Position numbers and translations under genes: made by a program
Assembly: GCA_905221605.1 (NCBI GenBank)
Contig: CAJNDS010002176.1
Location: forward strand, 533,800 to 597,799
DNA: 64,000 bases
Source of the DNA: Symbiodinium natans
Taxonomy: Eukaryota; Sar; Dinophyceae; Suessiales; Symbiodiniaceae
Direction of reading: 5' to 3'
Shown: positions 26,171 to 37,755 of the stretch, one piece after another
Layout: every line of letters begins with the position of its first letter
Position numbering within the stretch: position 1 is the first letter of the stretch
The notes under the pieces: model-generated
Database searches by the model: none
Told to the model about the DNA's origin: nothing
The model's input: the letters and a program-made list of their open reading frames with translations, nothing else

Positions 26171-29100
26171 GCTTTTACTACTCTTATTGCTATGCTATTG
26201 TCTGCTCATGTGTATCTGAAAGTACCCTTGCACCCCAATCCCTCGGTCCCGCTGCCAGGGAACACGGCCATCCCGGAAGAGCGGCGATCCAGGCACTGAC
26301 AACGTGAAGGGTTTGGGTGTAGGGTTTAGGGTTTAGGGTTTAGGGTTTAGGGTAATAGAAAGGGGAAGGAAGTCTAATGAGGCAGGGTTTGCAGAGATCA
26401 CAATGCACTATCCTTAAAGCCCATCGAGACACTGGCTTGTTTTATGAATCAGAGGACACTGTGTCGCAACCAGTCAAGTCGCTCGCTACGTTCAAGACAA
26501 AATTGAAGCCAAAGGTTGGAATTAGATAAGAAAGGGGTCAAGCTGAATTTCTCGGCTGCGCAGTTGCCACGTCATGCACGACGTATTATTGCCTCAGAGG
26601 GTCAAGATGGGATAGATGGACAAGTGCCATGGGGGTACAAGGCTGCTTCAATGCTTGGCACCCTCAGACGATGGCTTTTGCTAAATCCTTGTACCTCTCC
26701 CTGTTTCGTCACATATAAGCATCGTATAAGACTCAGGTCTCGAGGACACGGCTTGACCGAGAATCCATCCAACCGAGATGGGAGTTTAGGGTTTAGAGTT
26801 TAGGGTTTGGGTTTAGTGTTCCCCAAATAGAACCCAATCAGAAGACATCCACCGATCGACCCATGGAATCTTGGGGTCTGGGGCTTGAGCTTCCAGGCTC
26901 CCTCGACGACGATTTCTGCCGCAGCATCTGCCGCGAAGAGCCCCGGCTCACTGGAGTTTGTTCTTCCTGGGGCAACAGGATAAGATCAGATCCTCTATGA
27001 TAAGCCTCTATGCGTGAAAGTTGCTATGGGGCGTCACTGAGAAGAAGGCTCACGCGCCTTTTTCATGAGCCAAATGTCACCCGCCACACTTTTCCGCTCT
27101 GAATGCCGCGAGGATTTTCGGTCCAAGTCACCCGAGCCCCTGGTCTTAGCCATGACGAGTAGTCGGTGCAGGGCTTCATAGGGCTTTGGGTTGTGGGTTT
27201 AGGGTGTAGGGTTTAGGGTGTTTAGGGTTTATAGGGTTTAGGGTTTTACATCCCACAGCCTTCACCTCAGAATCTTGGTGGCCGAAAAGGAAGCTTGCAA
27301 GGCCTTTTCGTCCACATGGCTCCCAAATTTTTTCGTCCTCAAGGAACCTCATCATCTCGGCTCCACAAGCTTATGAGTATGTACTCGTACTATCGAGCTT
27401 CGAGAAGCCATGAACCTTAAAACGTTCATTGATTTTTCGCAGAGGAGGTCAGATTGTGATAAGCCAGACAGAGGGTTTCGGGTTCAGGGTTTAGGGTTTA
27501 GGGTTTAGCTTCAGCTTCCCAAGACCAAAACCATCCTAAACGGCCGCCTCAATGAGGGGGCGTTGAAACCGAGGAAGCGTCATGCACCCATTGGGCTGTG
27601 GTGAGCGGCAAATGCTACTCCTACAGCCCTCGCCTCATTCGGGCTCCCAGTTCTGACCATCATTTGTTTGGGGTTTGGGGTTTAGGGCGCAGTGTCCAAC
27701 TCCTTCGAAGCCTATAGTTCAATCCTGAATAGCGTGGTCCTGGAATTGTGGTTTTGTTCGGATATTTTTCATGATCCACTCATCAGTTATATAGGGATCC
27801 TCTTGTGATTTGGCGGTGGCGTTGCAGTTGAGATGACCAGAATGAAACACTCGGTGGGCGCAGCGGTCGAGTCTGCCGATGGTTGTTGGTGCCCCGTTTA
27901 TGATAGTTATTTGCATTGTGGACTGCCATGGGAACCATGTGGGCATGTAGGCCGGGTGGTACTTCACTTCCAAAACCTGCTGCCGCATGTCGCCTTTATA
28001 TTGTTCTCAGTTTGCTTTAGTGGCGCCCACAGAAGTACTGTAGGAGCGAACTGGGGCCCTAAGCAGGTTGTTGAGCTTGTTCACGGTTTGCGCAGGGGCT
28101 TGGGTGCAGGACTTATCATTTATGGTTTGGGTTCGAGGGATGAGGGTTCTCCAGTCCAACGCCCTGAGCTGTGCTCTCAACGATTGTGCATCGGGGAGTT
28201 GCATCTTAGTGCGAGGTGGCGTTTGCACGAGCGCTGTCGTTAACGACAATGCCTGCGCTCACAAACGCGCGTCGGGCTCAGAGTGGATATCTCAGAGCTT
28301 TGCTACCCATAAACCCTATACACCCAAAATCCCTGAAGCGCGCCTCACATATCTGCAGCTGTACCGATGGATGTTGATGGTCTTGGATTTCTGGATAACT
28401 TGCACGCGTTTGCTGTAGCTTGTGATTCTTGAGGTTACGGTCACAGAGCGCTACCCTGGCTGTGGCGAGCGCCACAGCTGCCTCGATATCCAGCTGCTGC
28501 CCAAGTCTTGCCCAGCCGTTAAACTGCGTTGTCCCTCATCGCCCGTCTTGTAGAATTTACGGGCTTTGGGTTTTGGGATTTGGGTTTTTGTATGTCGCGG
28601 TGTGGACTTTTGGGATGCTAGAATGCAGAGTTTCGTGCAGGTGTATGACTTTCGAGGTGGCTCGGGTCTCACGACCCCCTTGGCCGTCCTATCTGGGGTT
28701 TCCTTCTAGGGCCCAGGCCTTGCCTGAGCTGCAAACGCGGCTGTCAGCCGCAACACAAACCCTGAAACCTAAACTCAGCCCCCCAGGTCAGATCGCCCCC
28801 CCCCCCCAACCCCCTACATCTGCAAGGCTGCCGGGTTACCACTACATCTCCGGCAAGTACTGTCCCAACGGGGCAGCTTGAGCTGCACATAGGTTCTCTG
28901 CCCTTTTCTGGGGAATACCCCATCAACAGGGGGCACTGCAATCGGAAACCCCCAACAAGACCAGAGTTGAGAGGAGATAGAGAGAGAGAGAGAGAGACCA
29001 CTTGATTGGATTCTGATTGGAGGCTTCGGGCTCTTTAGCCCGATTGAAGCTGGGAATTCTGAAGCTTGATTTGACGGTTTCCGAAATAGGGGGGGGGGGG

Positions 29101-29336
29101 GGGGGTTCCTGTTTGGGGCGGTTCCTATACTTCATAAGGATTGTAGTATCTGGGGTTATATTAGGGTTCCCAGTTTGGGGAAATGCCCATTTCGCGGTCC
29201 TGGAATCTCCTTGCAAGGCAGGCGAGAAGTCGAAGGGTTTAGGGTTTCGGGTTTCGGGTTTAAGACCCGAAGGCTCAAACCTATCCTACCTTCGACAACC
29301 CGACCATCACACATCAGCTGCCGCTACTAGGACCAC
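26171..29336. other. Gene-poor stretch with tracts
   Basis: Tracts at 26309-26353, 26783-26818, 27189-27247 and 27476-27510, a GA-rich run at 28975-29000 and a G run at about 29091-29105. Overlapping frames around 27719-28881 (up to 150 codons, both strands) have mixed composition but match nothing I know. Confidence 0.45.
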
Positions 29337-29448
29337 TAGGACCCAGACTAGGCCGTTCTTCCGTTTTTGTAGGGCTTCGGTTCCTTTGAAAGCCCCTTGT
29401 AAACCAAAAAGGGCACTTTGTTTTATTCCAGGTTACTCTTCGGTCTAG
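29337..29448 (+). repeat. Dispersed repeat family D2, copy 2
   Basis: Aligns over about 110 bp with 17696-17806. Confidence 0.65.
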
Positions 29449-31664
29449 GCTAGCGGACTCTGACTCACACACACCTGACCTCAACCCCAAAAACCTAAAA
29501 CCCTGAAACCCTAAACCCTAAACCCTAAGCCCTGGCCCTCAGCCGCCAACGCTTCTTAGGAGAATGCGGACAGAGACCCGAACCTCGGCCCAGTGCCCTG
29601 CCCAAACTCAAGGGTTGGATATCTGTTTGGGTTCGGGGCTTCAGGCAGTTGAGGACTTCGACACATGGGATTAGGGTTGAAGGGTTTACGGCGAAGTTTA
29701 CGATTTAGGGTTGAATGATTCGGGCCCCACACACACACCGCTGCGCCCCGGTTTTTGAAGCGGGTGTCTCCACAGGGCCCGAAAGGCTTCGATGACCTGC
29801 ATGTAATTGCTTTTGGGGGCCTGCATAGACCTCTATGTACATTTGCGTACACGCTTTTGCAGTAGCTGCTAAAAGTCTGGTGTTTATTCTTGTCTTTGTC
29901 TTCCTTCATTCTCGTATGTGCGTATGCGCAGACTGATGATGTGTCGAGGGGAGTTCGGCACGCAGTCCACACACCAGACGTCGGCTCACCCCGAGATGCC
30001 AAAGACCCACCCCCCACCCCCACCCCCAAAAATCCCTAAACCCTAAACCCTAAACCCTGGGGTTTAGGGTTTCGGGTTTGGGGTTTCGGGCCACCCAGAA
30101 GATCCGACACCGAGATTGTAAACCTGCAGTGCACACAGACCATCACGGAGGAAGCCAGGGAGTTGTGGCGTTTTAGACAACAGCCCCCTAAACCCTAAAC
30201 CCTCAACCCTCTTCACTGAAGCCACACAGGTGTACTTCAAGACGGGCTTGACGATCGAGGCATGTTCAGCTTTCTAATTCGGCCTTCAGCCCTTAGAGAG
30301 AGTTAAACTTGGCCCTGGGATTTTCGGAGTTTCGGAGTTGGTGAGTCAGAGTTCATGGCTTTAGGGTGTGTGAGGACTTCATTCTGAGGAGGTCGCTGCG
30401 TTTGAGGGCAGAGTTGCTGGCTTTTGTCGTGCGTCGTGCTGCTTGCTCCTTGCAGCGACATGTTCACACACCGACCTTTCGAAGTTTCCAGCTTTCCTGA
30501 CCATCAAGGCTCGCTCGACCCAATCGCTATGCTCCTACAAAACTGAACCTGAGCCCATGAGGTCCCTGTCACTTGTGACCTCTTGTGACCCTAAACCCTG
30601 AACCCTGAACCCTAAGCCCTAAACCCTAAACCCTAAACCCTAAACCCTAAACCCTAAACCCTAAACCCACCCATGCCATCTGCAGGAAAGCTTCTGGCTG
30701 GCAAGGCTCAACGATCACCTCTGCATGTGGGCGATCATGAAGCCCAATCCATCGCAGGCAGGGGGGGCCTTTAGGGCTTATGGGCCCTTTGGGTTTAGGG
30801 TTTACGGTTTAGGGTTTAGGGTTTAGGGTTAAGGGTTAAGAGTTAAGGGTTAAGGTTTAGAGAACTTTACGTGTCTCAGAGCCTAGGGGCCAAGGGAGAA
30901 GTGGGAGACAAACAGGGAGGCTTCATCTTGTATATTGTTTCGGCTTGCTCCTTCTCATGCGCGTTGCGCGTGGGTCCTGCTGAAGGACTATGAGAATGGG
31001 ACCTCAGCCTATGTAGAACTCCACGGAGACAGAGTTGCTTGCCTCACCGGAGTCGTCGACCTCGTCACTGCCTCCCAGCTGCATCGCCTCAGAGGGCTCC
31101 ATGTCGAGTTTTCAGTTGGGCTTTCCATTGCCCTGTTCTGCACTCTTTGCAGACTCCGGGTTCAGGGGTTTGGGGTTTAGGGTTTAGGGTTTAGGGTTTA
31201 GGGTTTAGGGTTGAGGGTTTAGGAGTCTCAAGACATGAGCCACGCTTGCAGATGGACCCAGCTCACAAACTCGCCAAAGCCCGGTTCTGAGGATATCTTC
31301 GGAAGCGTGCAGAAGGACCTCAGCGTGCACCAGCCAGAGTTTGTCAGATGTCTATGGAGCAGCTTGAACAACCTTAAACCCTAAACTGCCTAAACTCTAA
31401 ACCCTAAACCCTGACTTGAAAATGCTCTTCTGTTCCTGGTCATCTGTTGGCTGAAGCTTGCGATCTAGGGCTGTTTCTCAGCTTCCACACAGGAGGGCAC
31501 AGCCATTGAAAGATACCCAAATAGGGGGGGGGGGGGGGGGGGGGGGAGTTTTTCCCACATTTGACAGAGGCGCGATGAAAGGTTGAACGATGCCAGTCGA
31601 GATGGGGTTCACTTCGACTGAACAGCCTCTTCTGCACCATCGTGCAGGGGCGGTGTTTGTTTCG
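29449..31664. other. Gene-poor stretch with tracts and a G run
   Basis: Tracts at 29500-29530, 30028-30075, 30591-30668, 30789-30860 and 31160-31225, and a long G run at 31527-31547. No recognisable gene. Confidence 0.5.
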
Positions 31665-31810
31665 GCCGCTGCCGCCGCTGCCGCCGCTGCTGCCGCTGCT
31701 GCCGCTGCTGCCGCTGCTGCCGCTGCTGCCGCTGCTGCCGCTGCTGCCGCTGCTGCCGCTGCTGCCGCTGCTGCCGCTGCTGCCGCTGCTGCCGCTGCTG
31801 CCGCTGCTGC

Positions 31811-31895
<85 letters not shown>

Positions 31896-31970
31896 GCCGC
31901 CGCTGCATCTGCCGCTGCCGCTGCCGCTGCCGCTGCCGCTGCCGCCGCTACTGCTGCTGCTACTGCTATA
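31665..31970 (+). repeat. CTG/CCG compound trinucleotide array
   Basis: GCCGCT start, then a regular 9-bp unit CTGCTGCCG (about 31683-31812), then pure CTG (about 31813-31893), then CCGCTG units. It reads as poly-Ala, poly-Leu or poly-Gln depending on frame and strand. CTG/CAG runs of this size form hairpins and are prone to expansion. Confidence 0.95.
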
Positions 31971-31994
31971 CTAATACTCTTACTACTCCTAAGC

Positions 31995-32312
31995 GCTCCC
32001 AATCCCACTCCCACGCCCACTCCCGCTCTTACTACTCCTACGCACTCCCACTCCCACTCCCACTCCCACGCCCACGCCCACGCCCACGCCCACGCCCACG
32101 CCCACGCCCACTCCCACTCCCACTCCCACCCCTCCTTCTCCCACTCCCACTCCTCCTTCTCCCACTCCCACTCCTCCTTCTCCCACTCCCACTCCTCCTT
32201 CTCCCACTCCCACTCCTCCTTCTCCCACTCCCACTCCTCCTTCTCCCACTCCCACTCCTCCTTCTCCCATTCCCACTCCTCCTTCTCCCATTCCCACTCC
32301 TACTCCCACTCC
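31995..32312 (+). repeat. CCCACT/CCCACG hexamer run and 21-bp minisatellite
   Basis: CCCACTCCCACG hexamers (31995-32125) pass into a 21-bp unit ACTCCTCCTTCTCCCACTCC(C), about eight copies (32130-32290). The 298-codon + frame 31590-32486 reads through both arrays as poly-Ala, His-Ser/His-Ala dipeptides and repeated SHSHSSF, and ends in about 55 ordinary residues. I see no domain and treat it as repeat-driven. Confidence 0.9.
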
Positions 32313-33281
32313 CGGCACTATCCCGATATAACGGAGAACGTCCCAGCAGTAGCGATTTCCATACTTACAAGAACTTTGCCCTTCTGCCCCATGCTCGCAA
32401 CGCATTTCGACGAGCTCGCAATGTTCCCGGTTGCATCCTCGACCCCTGCGCGGGAGTGCCCTGGCGAGTTTTGGTATTGCGACTAGTACTGCTGTTATTT
32501 CCAGTATTCTTTGCTAGTAGTGCTTGGTACTACTAACCTTTTTTTGCTCCTACTATTCTTGTTGTTCGTCCCTGCTACTACTACGACGACCGCGACCACC
32601 ACTATAGGGTTTCTTTCGTCCAATGCGTCAGAAAATCGACCTTGATAATTCAGCTTTTTGTTGCCGAAACGCATAGGTACCCTTAACTTGAAGTCCTACG
32701 TAAAACCCCTCAGCTTTGACCGAGCCAGGTGACGGGGCTACCCAAAGCTGTTGCAGGAGATCCGCTGGGATGCTTTTCATGTGTTGGTATGTTGCAATGT
32801 GCTTGGAGCTCAGGTTTAGGACAGCAACGGAATGCACTTGCAAAAGATGGTGAGCTCACCCGTCCTCAGACAGAGCCCTAGAAAGCCCCCGATGCCGACA
32901 CCGACAATACATCAGCAACGCCCCATCGGGCGCATTCCCCTTCTGAGCCCGTACTCAACACAAATCCACTGCTCGAAAATCTACGTCAGCAGTGTTGAAG
33001 TCAGCGTTTGTCATACATGCCCGATGGAACGTGCTTGCTTGCAGAGCCAGCCGCTACAAACTCTTCGTTTATGACTAGCCGCAGCCATGACTCTTACGTG
33101 CGTCTGGGCGTGACCCTGTGAAGCATTCAACCTGCCATGAGTGAATTCTTTTGCCGACTCTGGTAGTTACTAGTCTTTGCTTCTGGCACGTTTCTCTGGG
33201 GACAGCTGTTCTGACAGGCGCCACGGGCAAAGTGGCAGCACCGGGCTGCGTGTCGCGGCTTGGCTTTCTTTAACCCTAAAG
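32313..33281. other. Gene-free stretch; no recognisable coding sequence
   Basis: Triplet-rich ACTACT sequence at 32485-32600, then mixed sequence with 70-80 codon frames on both strands and no recognisable motif. Confidence 0.55.
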
Positions 33282-33366
33282 TGGGATGTTCTCCCCTTAT
33301 ACTACCAGTCCTTAAGCACCCCTAGTAGAATCCCGATTAAGGACTCTTAGTATGGATGGGAACCCC
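33282..33366. mobile_element. MITE-like element, family A copy 1
   Basis: The left arm GGGATGTTCTCCCCTTATAC...AGTCCTTAA and right arm TTAAGGACT...TAGTATGGATGGGAAC are inverted around a 22-bp centre. The same arms occur at 34456-34611 and 39096-39206. Confidence 0.7.
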
Positions 33367-34455
33367 CAAAACCCAAACCCCTGAGCCTTAAACCCGGGTG
33401 TGGGGGTTTTGTGACTTTGCGGAGGGTTGCGGATTTGCTTGTAAGGGGTTTGGGTCGTTTGGGGGGGGGGGGGGGGGGGTTTGAAGGGGCCTGTGGGCCA
33501 ATTCTCTTTGGGAGTGTTGCATGAACTCATGTTGTCTAATATTGGTGTTTTATTTCCTGGAGTTACACCGAGTTCCCTAGCAAAGAAGCAAGGAAACCAA
33601 GGAAAGAAAAGAGAAAGAAGGAAGACCATAAGGAAGGGAGGAATGCAGGAAGTATAGATGTACACCACCTGGTTCGCAAGTCTTCCACAGATCCACGCGG
33701 GCCTGAAGAATTGGAATCACAACGTGCTGTCGTACGCAATACGACGGCGGGAATAAACATGCACCAGCTCCATGTGTCCCATTTCCGGACATTGCGACGC
33801 TCTTCGTTTCGTTCGCCAACATATTGTGCCGCAGGCTGCAGGGAGCCATTCCGTGGAAGGTTATTGTTTAGGTGCATCTGACCTGGCAGATACAAAGTGC
33901 ACTGTAGCTGTCAGCGCTTGGCAATGTTTGCGGCCGCTACTCACGTACAAAGCCCGGCAGGTCAAGACTACAATGCTTCGTTGTACAAGAGAAGCTGTTC
34001 GCCCTACACCTTGAGACCTTGAATTACCCAGGAGGATTACACACCTTAACCCTAAGCCCAAACCCTAAACCCTAAACCCTAAACCCTAAAACCCTTGGAC
34101 TCAAAGCTCTTAATCCCCAAAGCATCCTCAGGCCCAATGTCACCGTGGACGACAGCGAAGATGAAGACGAAGACGAAAACGAGCAAAGTGTAATGCCACT
34201 GGTGCCACTGGGGAGGATCCAGGGGTTCAGGATTTAGGTGCCGGGTTTGTAGCTTTTCGGGCTTCGGGGAGGCGGAGGTTTCTGGGTTCAGAAGGGGTTC
34301 AGGGTGTAAGGTTCAGAGGGTGTAGGGGAGCTTATTGAACCTTTGTTTTTGGAACTTATCAGCGCTCGAGGTTTCGAGCCAGTAAGGATTCGATGTTGAA
34401 TGGAAAACAAATACGTTTTGAGATCCCTATAGTCAGGCAGCAAGTTGCAGAGTCC
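33367..34455. other. Gene-free stretch
   Basis: G run at about 33461-33479 and CCCTAAA tract at 34049-34093. Open frames up to 118 codons on the minus strand (33312-33668) contain poly-Pro from the G run and are unrecognised. A GAAGATGAAGACGAAGACGA acidic-codon patch lies at 34158-34180 without a convincing frame. Confidence 0.5.
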
Positions 34456-34611
34456 GGGTGTTCCCCCTTATACTAGTCCTGAAAAGGGATTATCATAAGA
34501 CCCTAAACCCTAAACCCTAAACCCTAAACCCTAAACCCTAAACCCTAAACCCTAAACCCTAGGGGCATTACAATCCCTATTAAGGATTGTTAGTATAAGG
34601 GGGAACATCCC
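34456..34611. mobile_element. MITE-like element, family A copy 2, enclosing a telomere-type tract
   Basis: The left arm GGGTGTTCCCCCTTATACTA and right arm TAGTATAAGGGGGAACATCC are inverted. Between them lie CCTGAAAAGGGATTATCATAA, a clean CCCTAAA tract (34501-34561) and CAATCCCTATTAAGGATTG. The arms match copies 1 and 3, which have no heptamer tract, so the tract was gained inside the element. Confidence 0.8.
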
Positions 34612-35446
34612 AACCCACCATTGTAGCCTGAGCTCCACGCATGGGCTCCGAAGCCTTATTGATCCCTAACACGACGTCCCCCCGCGCTGAGCTCTTATGG
34701 TTTAGGGTTTAGGGTTTAGGGTTTAGGGTTTAGGGGTTTAGGGTTTAGGGTTTAGGGTTTAGGGTCACCGCGTTGAGAGGTGCTGGACGACCCAGCATCG
34801 GACCAACCGGACGACCATTGGCTTCATCCGTGCGAATGCGTTCCTCTGCTCCAATGCGAAATGCGGAACCGCTGGGCTTTTCTGTGTTGGGTGCAAAGTC
34901 CGGGCCTTTGTTTTGAGCTCAGTAAGTCGTGTAGGATTGTGACGACACGGACAGCGAGAAGGGTTGCACAACTCCGAGTTTAGGGGCTACGGGTAGCATT
35001 GCGCGCTGGGCAAGACTTCAGGCGACTACTCGTAGTACCAAACTAGTGACACAGGGTCACTGTACGAAGGTGGGCATGCAAGCTCCACGGTTGTTCGGGC
35101 TGAACCAGAAGTCATCGCATGTCATGCCGCTGTGCGTTGTCAAGGCTTTCCTTGTTTGCGGAAGCGAGCTTTTTGCGATGTCACATGAAATCTTGAGTCA
35201 CCAAAGAGCGGAAGAAGCAGTCGAAGCTCGAGATACTAAACCAGGCGCAACAGGCAAACCTCCGTGATTTGAGCTAGTTGATGTGATAGAGTCTGATAGA
35301 GTTGAGAATGGGAAGGACGATTTGCAGAAAGGGAACTGGCTGAGCGAAAACGAACGCAGAGTCATGTTGCACATAGCCACCTGCCGCGCGCAAGCTTTGG
35401 ACACATGCCGTATCCAAAAACCAGCCCCGCCGGCTCCCTAGTCCCC
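34612..35446. other. Gene-free stretch
   Basis: TTTAGGG tract at 34699-34765. Frames of 66-73 codons, none recognisable. Confidence 0.5.
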
Positions 35447-35485
35447 CTGGTTCCCAGTAGGGAATAAGGGAATTAGGGCTAGCTA

Positions 35486-35520
<35 letters not shown>

Positions 35521-35665
35521 TTATATTTATTTATTTATATTTATTTATATGTATATTTATACAGTATTTATCAATATATGTGTATATGTTTTATATGTAT
35601 ATACACACTTTGCCTTTAAGGGATAATGTAGGGGACTCCTTCTTTCATTCCTTACTAAGAACCAG
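35447..35665. mobile_element. MITE-like element, family B copy 2, enclosing a TA microsatellite
   Basis: The left arm CTGGTTCCCAGTAGGGAATA and right arm CATTCCTTACTAAGAACCAG are inverted. The interior holds GGGAATTAGGGC, a TA/TTTA microsatellite (35484-35600) and CTTTAAGGGATAATGTAGGG. That last block also occurs inside copy 1 as a relative of CCCTTAAAGGGTATAATATA. Confidence 0.75.
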
Positions 35666-36983
35666 CCAGCAATTCCAGTGCTGCGACTCCTCCACCGAGG
35701 TGCCTCCCGACTGGGGTCCTTTGCCGCCTGTCAATGGCATCCTGGCAGTTGAGGGGAAGCGGAAAAATTTCGGGGGGGGGGGGGGGGGGGGAGAAGTGAC
35801 AAAAAGCGGTTCTTCCCAGTACCAGTACGAGTATGGGGTGTGAGTCGTAGTAGTCGTCACCATCACAGTAGTCGTCGTCGGAGAAGTATCGAATAGCTTG
35901 TGTCCCAATCACCCCCGCGTGGCAACACGTCGCAGCAACTAGCACCTCTCCTTGACACGTCTGCCGACTTTGTGTTGTTGCCTTTCGCACACTCGACAAG
36001 TGGGGTTCAGGACAGCAAACAGGTACAGCTTTCAAGCAATTCAAAGCAAAGCGTTCCCTTTTCAACACCACCCTTGAATCCTTGCAACTAGGTTTTATGG
36101 GCTTTGGGGATGTTCGAAGTGGTAATTTTGAGGGAGGGGGAGGGGCTTTAGGACGGAGCTTGGGAGTTGTGATCCGCATCGGGGTGATTCAATTGCATTC
36201 TAGGTCATGGAGTGCTGGCACTGAATGCGCTCGCCTCCGGAATGCCTTAAGCTTAGGTCAGGTCCTGTCGGACATCCCTGCCGGCAGTGGCAACAGTTTC
36301 ATGCCTGGTCCCACACTGATTGCCGAGGACTTAGTCTGCCTGCCTGGGTGATAGAGGTACTCTCGAGGTACTGTAAGAAGCATAAAAGAGACAAGTACGC
36401 ATCGGCACTATGCCCCAACTGGGAAAGAAGGCTGTTGCCACCGGTGGCATGCGTGAGCTCACCACTGCCGCGTTCAACAAATCCAGACCCCAGAGCCCTC
36501 ACCACGTTCGTTGCAACACCAACCCCCCTGTGATGTTCTTTTGTGAGCACGGCGGCCCTACTACAGGGTCCGAATAATTCCGAATGATTTTGCCTTATGG
36601 TCCCTTTGTATTTAGACTGTAATAACCCCCCAGATCCTGCTGTGATTTTTCATGCCCCTATATTGCTTATGAGTCTGCCGGGGACTCCTTAGGACGCAGA
36701 ACACCGTAGACCAGAGTTGGCGCTCCAAGCGTGCTACACAGCGGTGCACCAATATCTATCATCCCTAGAGAGTAAATGTGGGGCGGAGGAGGGGGGGTTG
36801 GGGGGTGGGGAGCTTTTGGTTTCGGCTGGGCACATGGATCTTCTTATTTTGAGCCTGGGAAGAGTTCTAACCTTGCCATAGCTCAATCGGCCTTTTGCCG
36901 TCTGCCTTTCTTAGCAGTCACAGCTAATTTGCGTCGGCTGCCTGAGGTTCGCGCCATTGACATTGCCATCGTACATACCATTC
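35666..36983. other. Gene-poor stretch
   Basis: G run at about 35774-35790, a GTAGTCGTC triplet patch (35845-35885), and GGGGAGG-rich sequence at 36776-36815. Overlapping frames (35655-36179 -, 36225-36533 +) are unrecognised. Confidence 0.5.
36592..36632 (+). repeat. Dispersed repeat family D3, copy 1
   Basis: CCTTATGGTCCCTTTGTA...ACTGTAATAACCCCCCA matches 44477-44517. Confidence 0.6.
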
Positions 36984-37755
36984 TTTCCAACCTCCATTCC
37001 AAGGTTGTTCAACGGCCCTTGACGCTGGTCTGGGATGCGCAGTCGATATACGTGATGATCTCGTCTCGTTTCCAGCTGCAGGCTTTGTTGATGACATGGT
37101 GCTTTTGGCAGAGAATTCCGACGCATCTCAAAAAGCATTAGACGAAGCCACCCACTGGGCTCGCAGCATACGCATGTCTTTCAACTTGGGAACGGACAAG
37201 TCAGCCTGCTTCGCCTCCCTTCCCTTTCACGTGCCCATGGCCGACCTACTCCTTGATGGCCAGCCCTTGCCTCATGTTCACGAGTATCGTTACTTGGGTG
37301 CCTTGCTCACGGCTCCAGATTCCGTCCTCCTTCCTCGGCAAAGTCTGGAAACTGTACGTATGTTGTGTTGAACCTACCATGTGGTGGCTTCTTGCAGCGG
37401 TACCTCTGACGTCCCAATCTGCTCTTTTGCTCAGGCTTTTTGTGGTGGGCAAGGGTTGCGTGGCAGAGATGGGAACCATTGGCAAGCTGCTTAAAGCCAG
37501 AACTACTGCATATATTGCCTTTGGCATGGACGTAAAAGCTGCGGAAACCCTGCGGCACTTCTTGTTGGTATGCCCACTCACGTCCTACGCGAACGCTGGT
37601 TTGCCCGATGTGATTTTGGCCAACTTGGCCCGTCCCCTGCCTCTCATAGGAAGGCTCTCATTCGAGCGGTGAGTAGGAAATGGAAGTTATGCAAATCATG
37701 GCTCCGTGAGACACAACTGAACAAGCCATCCATAAGAGATGCGTTGTTGGCCTAG
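36984..37755 (+). pseudogene. Decayed LINE (non-LTR) reverse transcriptase fragment
   Basis: One + strand frame runs from about 36984 to the stop at 37755 with two in-frame stops (37369-37371 and about 37493). It contains QGCS (a worn VRQGCP-type RT motif), the catalytic box GFVDDMVLLAENS (37081-37120, the [YF]xDD motif), and EYRYLGALLT (about 37285), the block usually found after the palm in LINE RTs. It ends with a Cys-containing tail (YCIYCLWH) and basic SRKWKLCKSWL. The endonuclease and most of the fingers/palm are missing. The stops and missing 5' part make it a dead relic. It is a different LINE type from the zinc-finger/USP element at 6.7-8.2 kb, or at least a different part of one. 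Confidence 0.75.
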
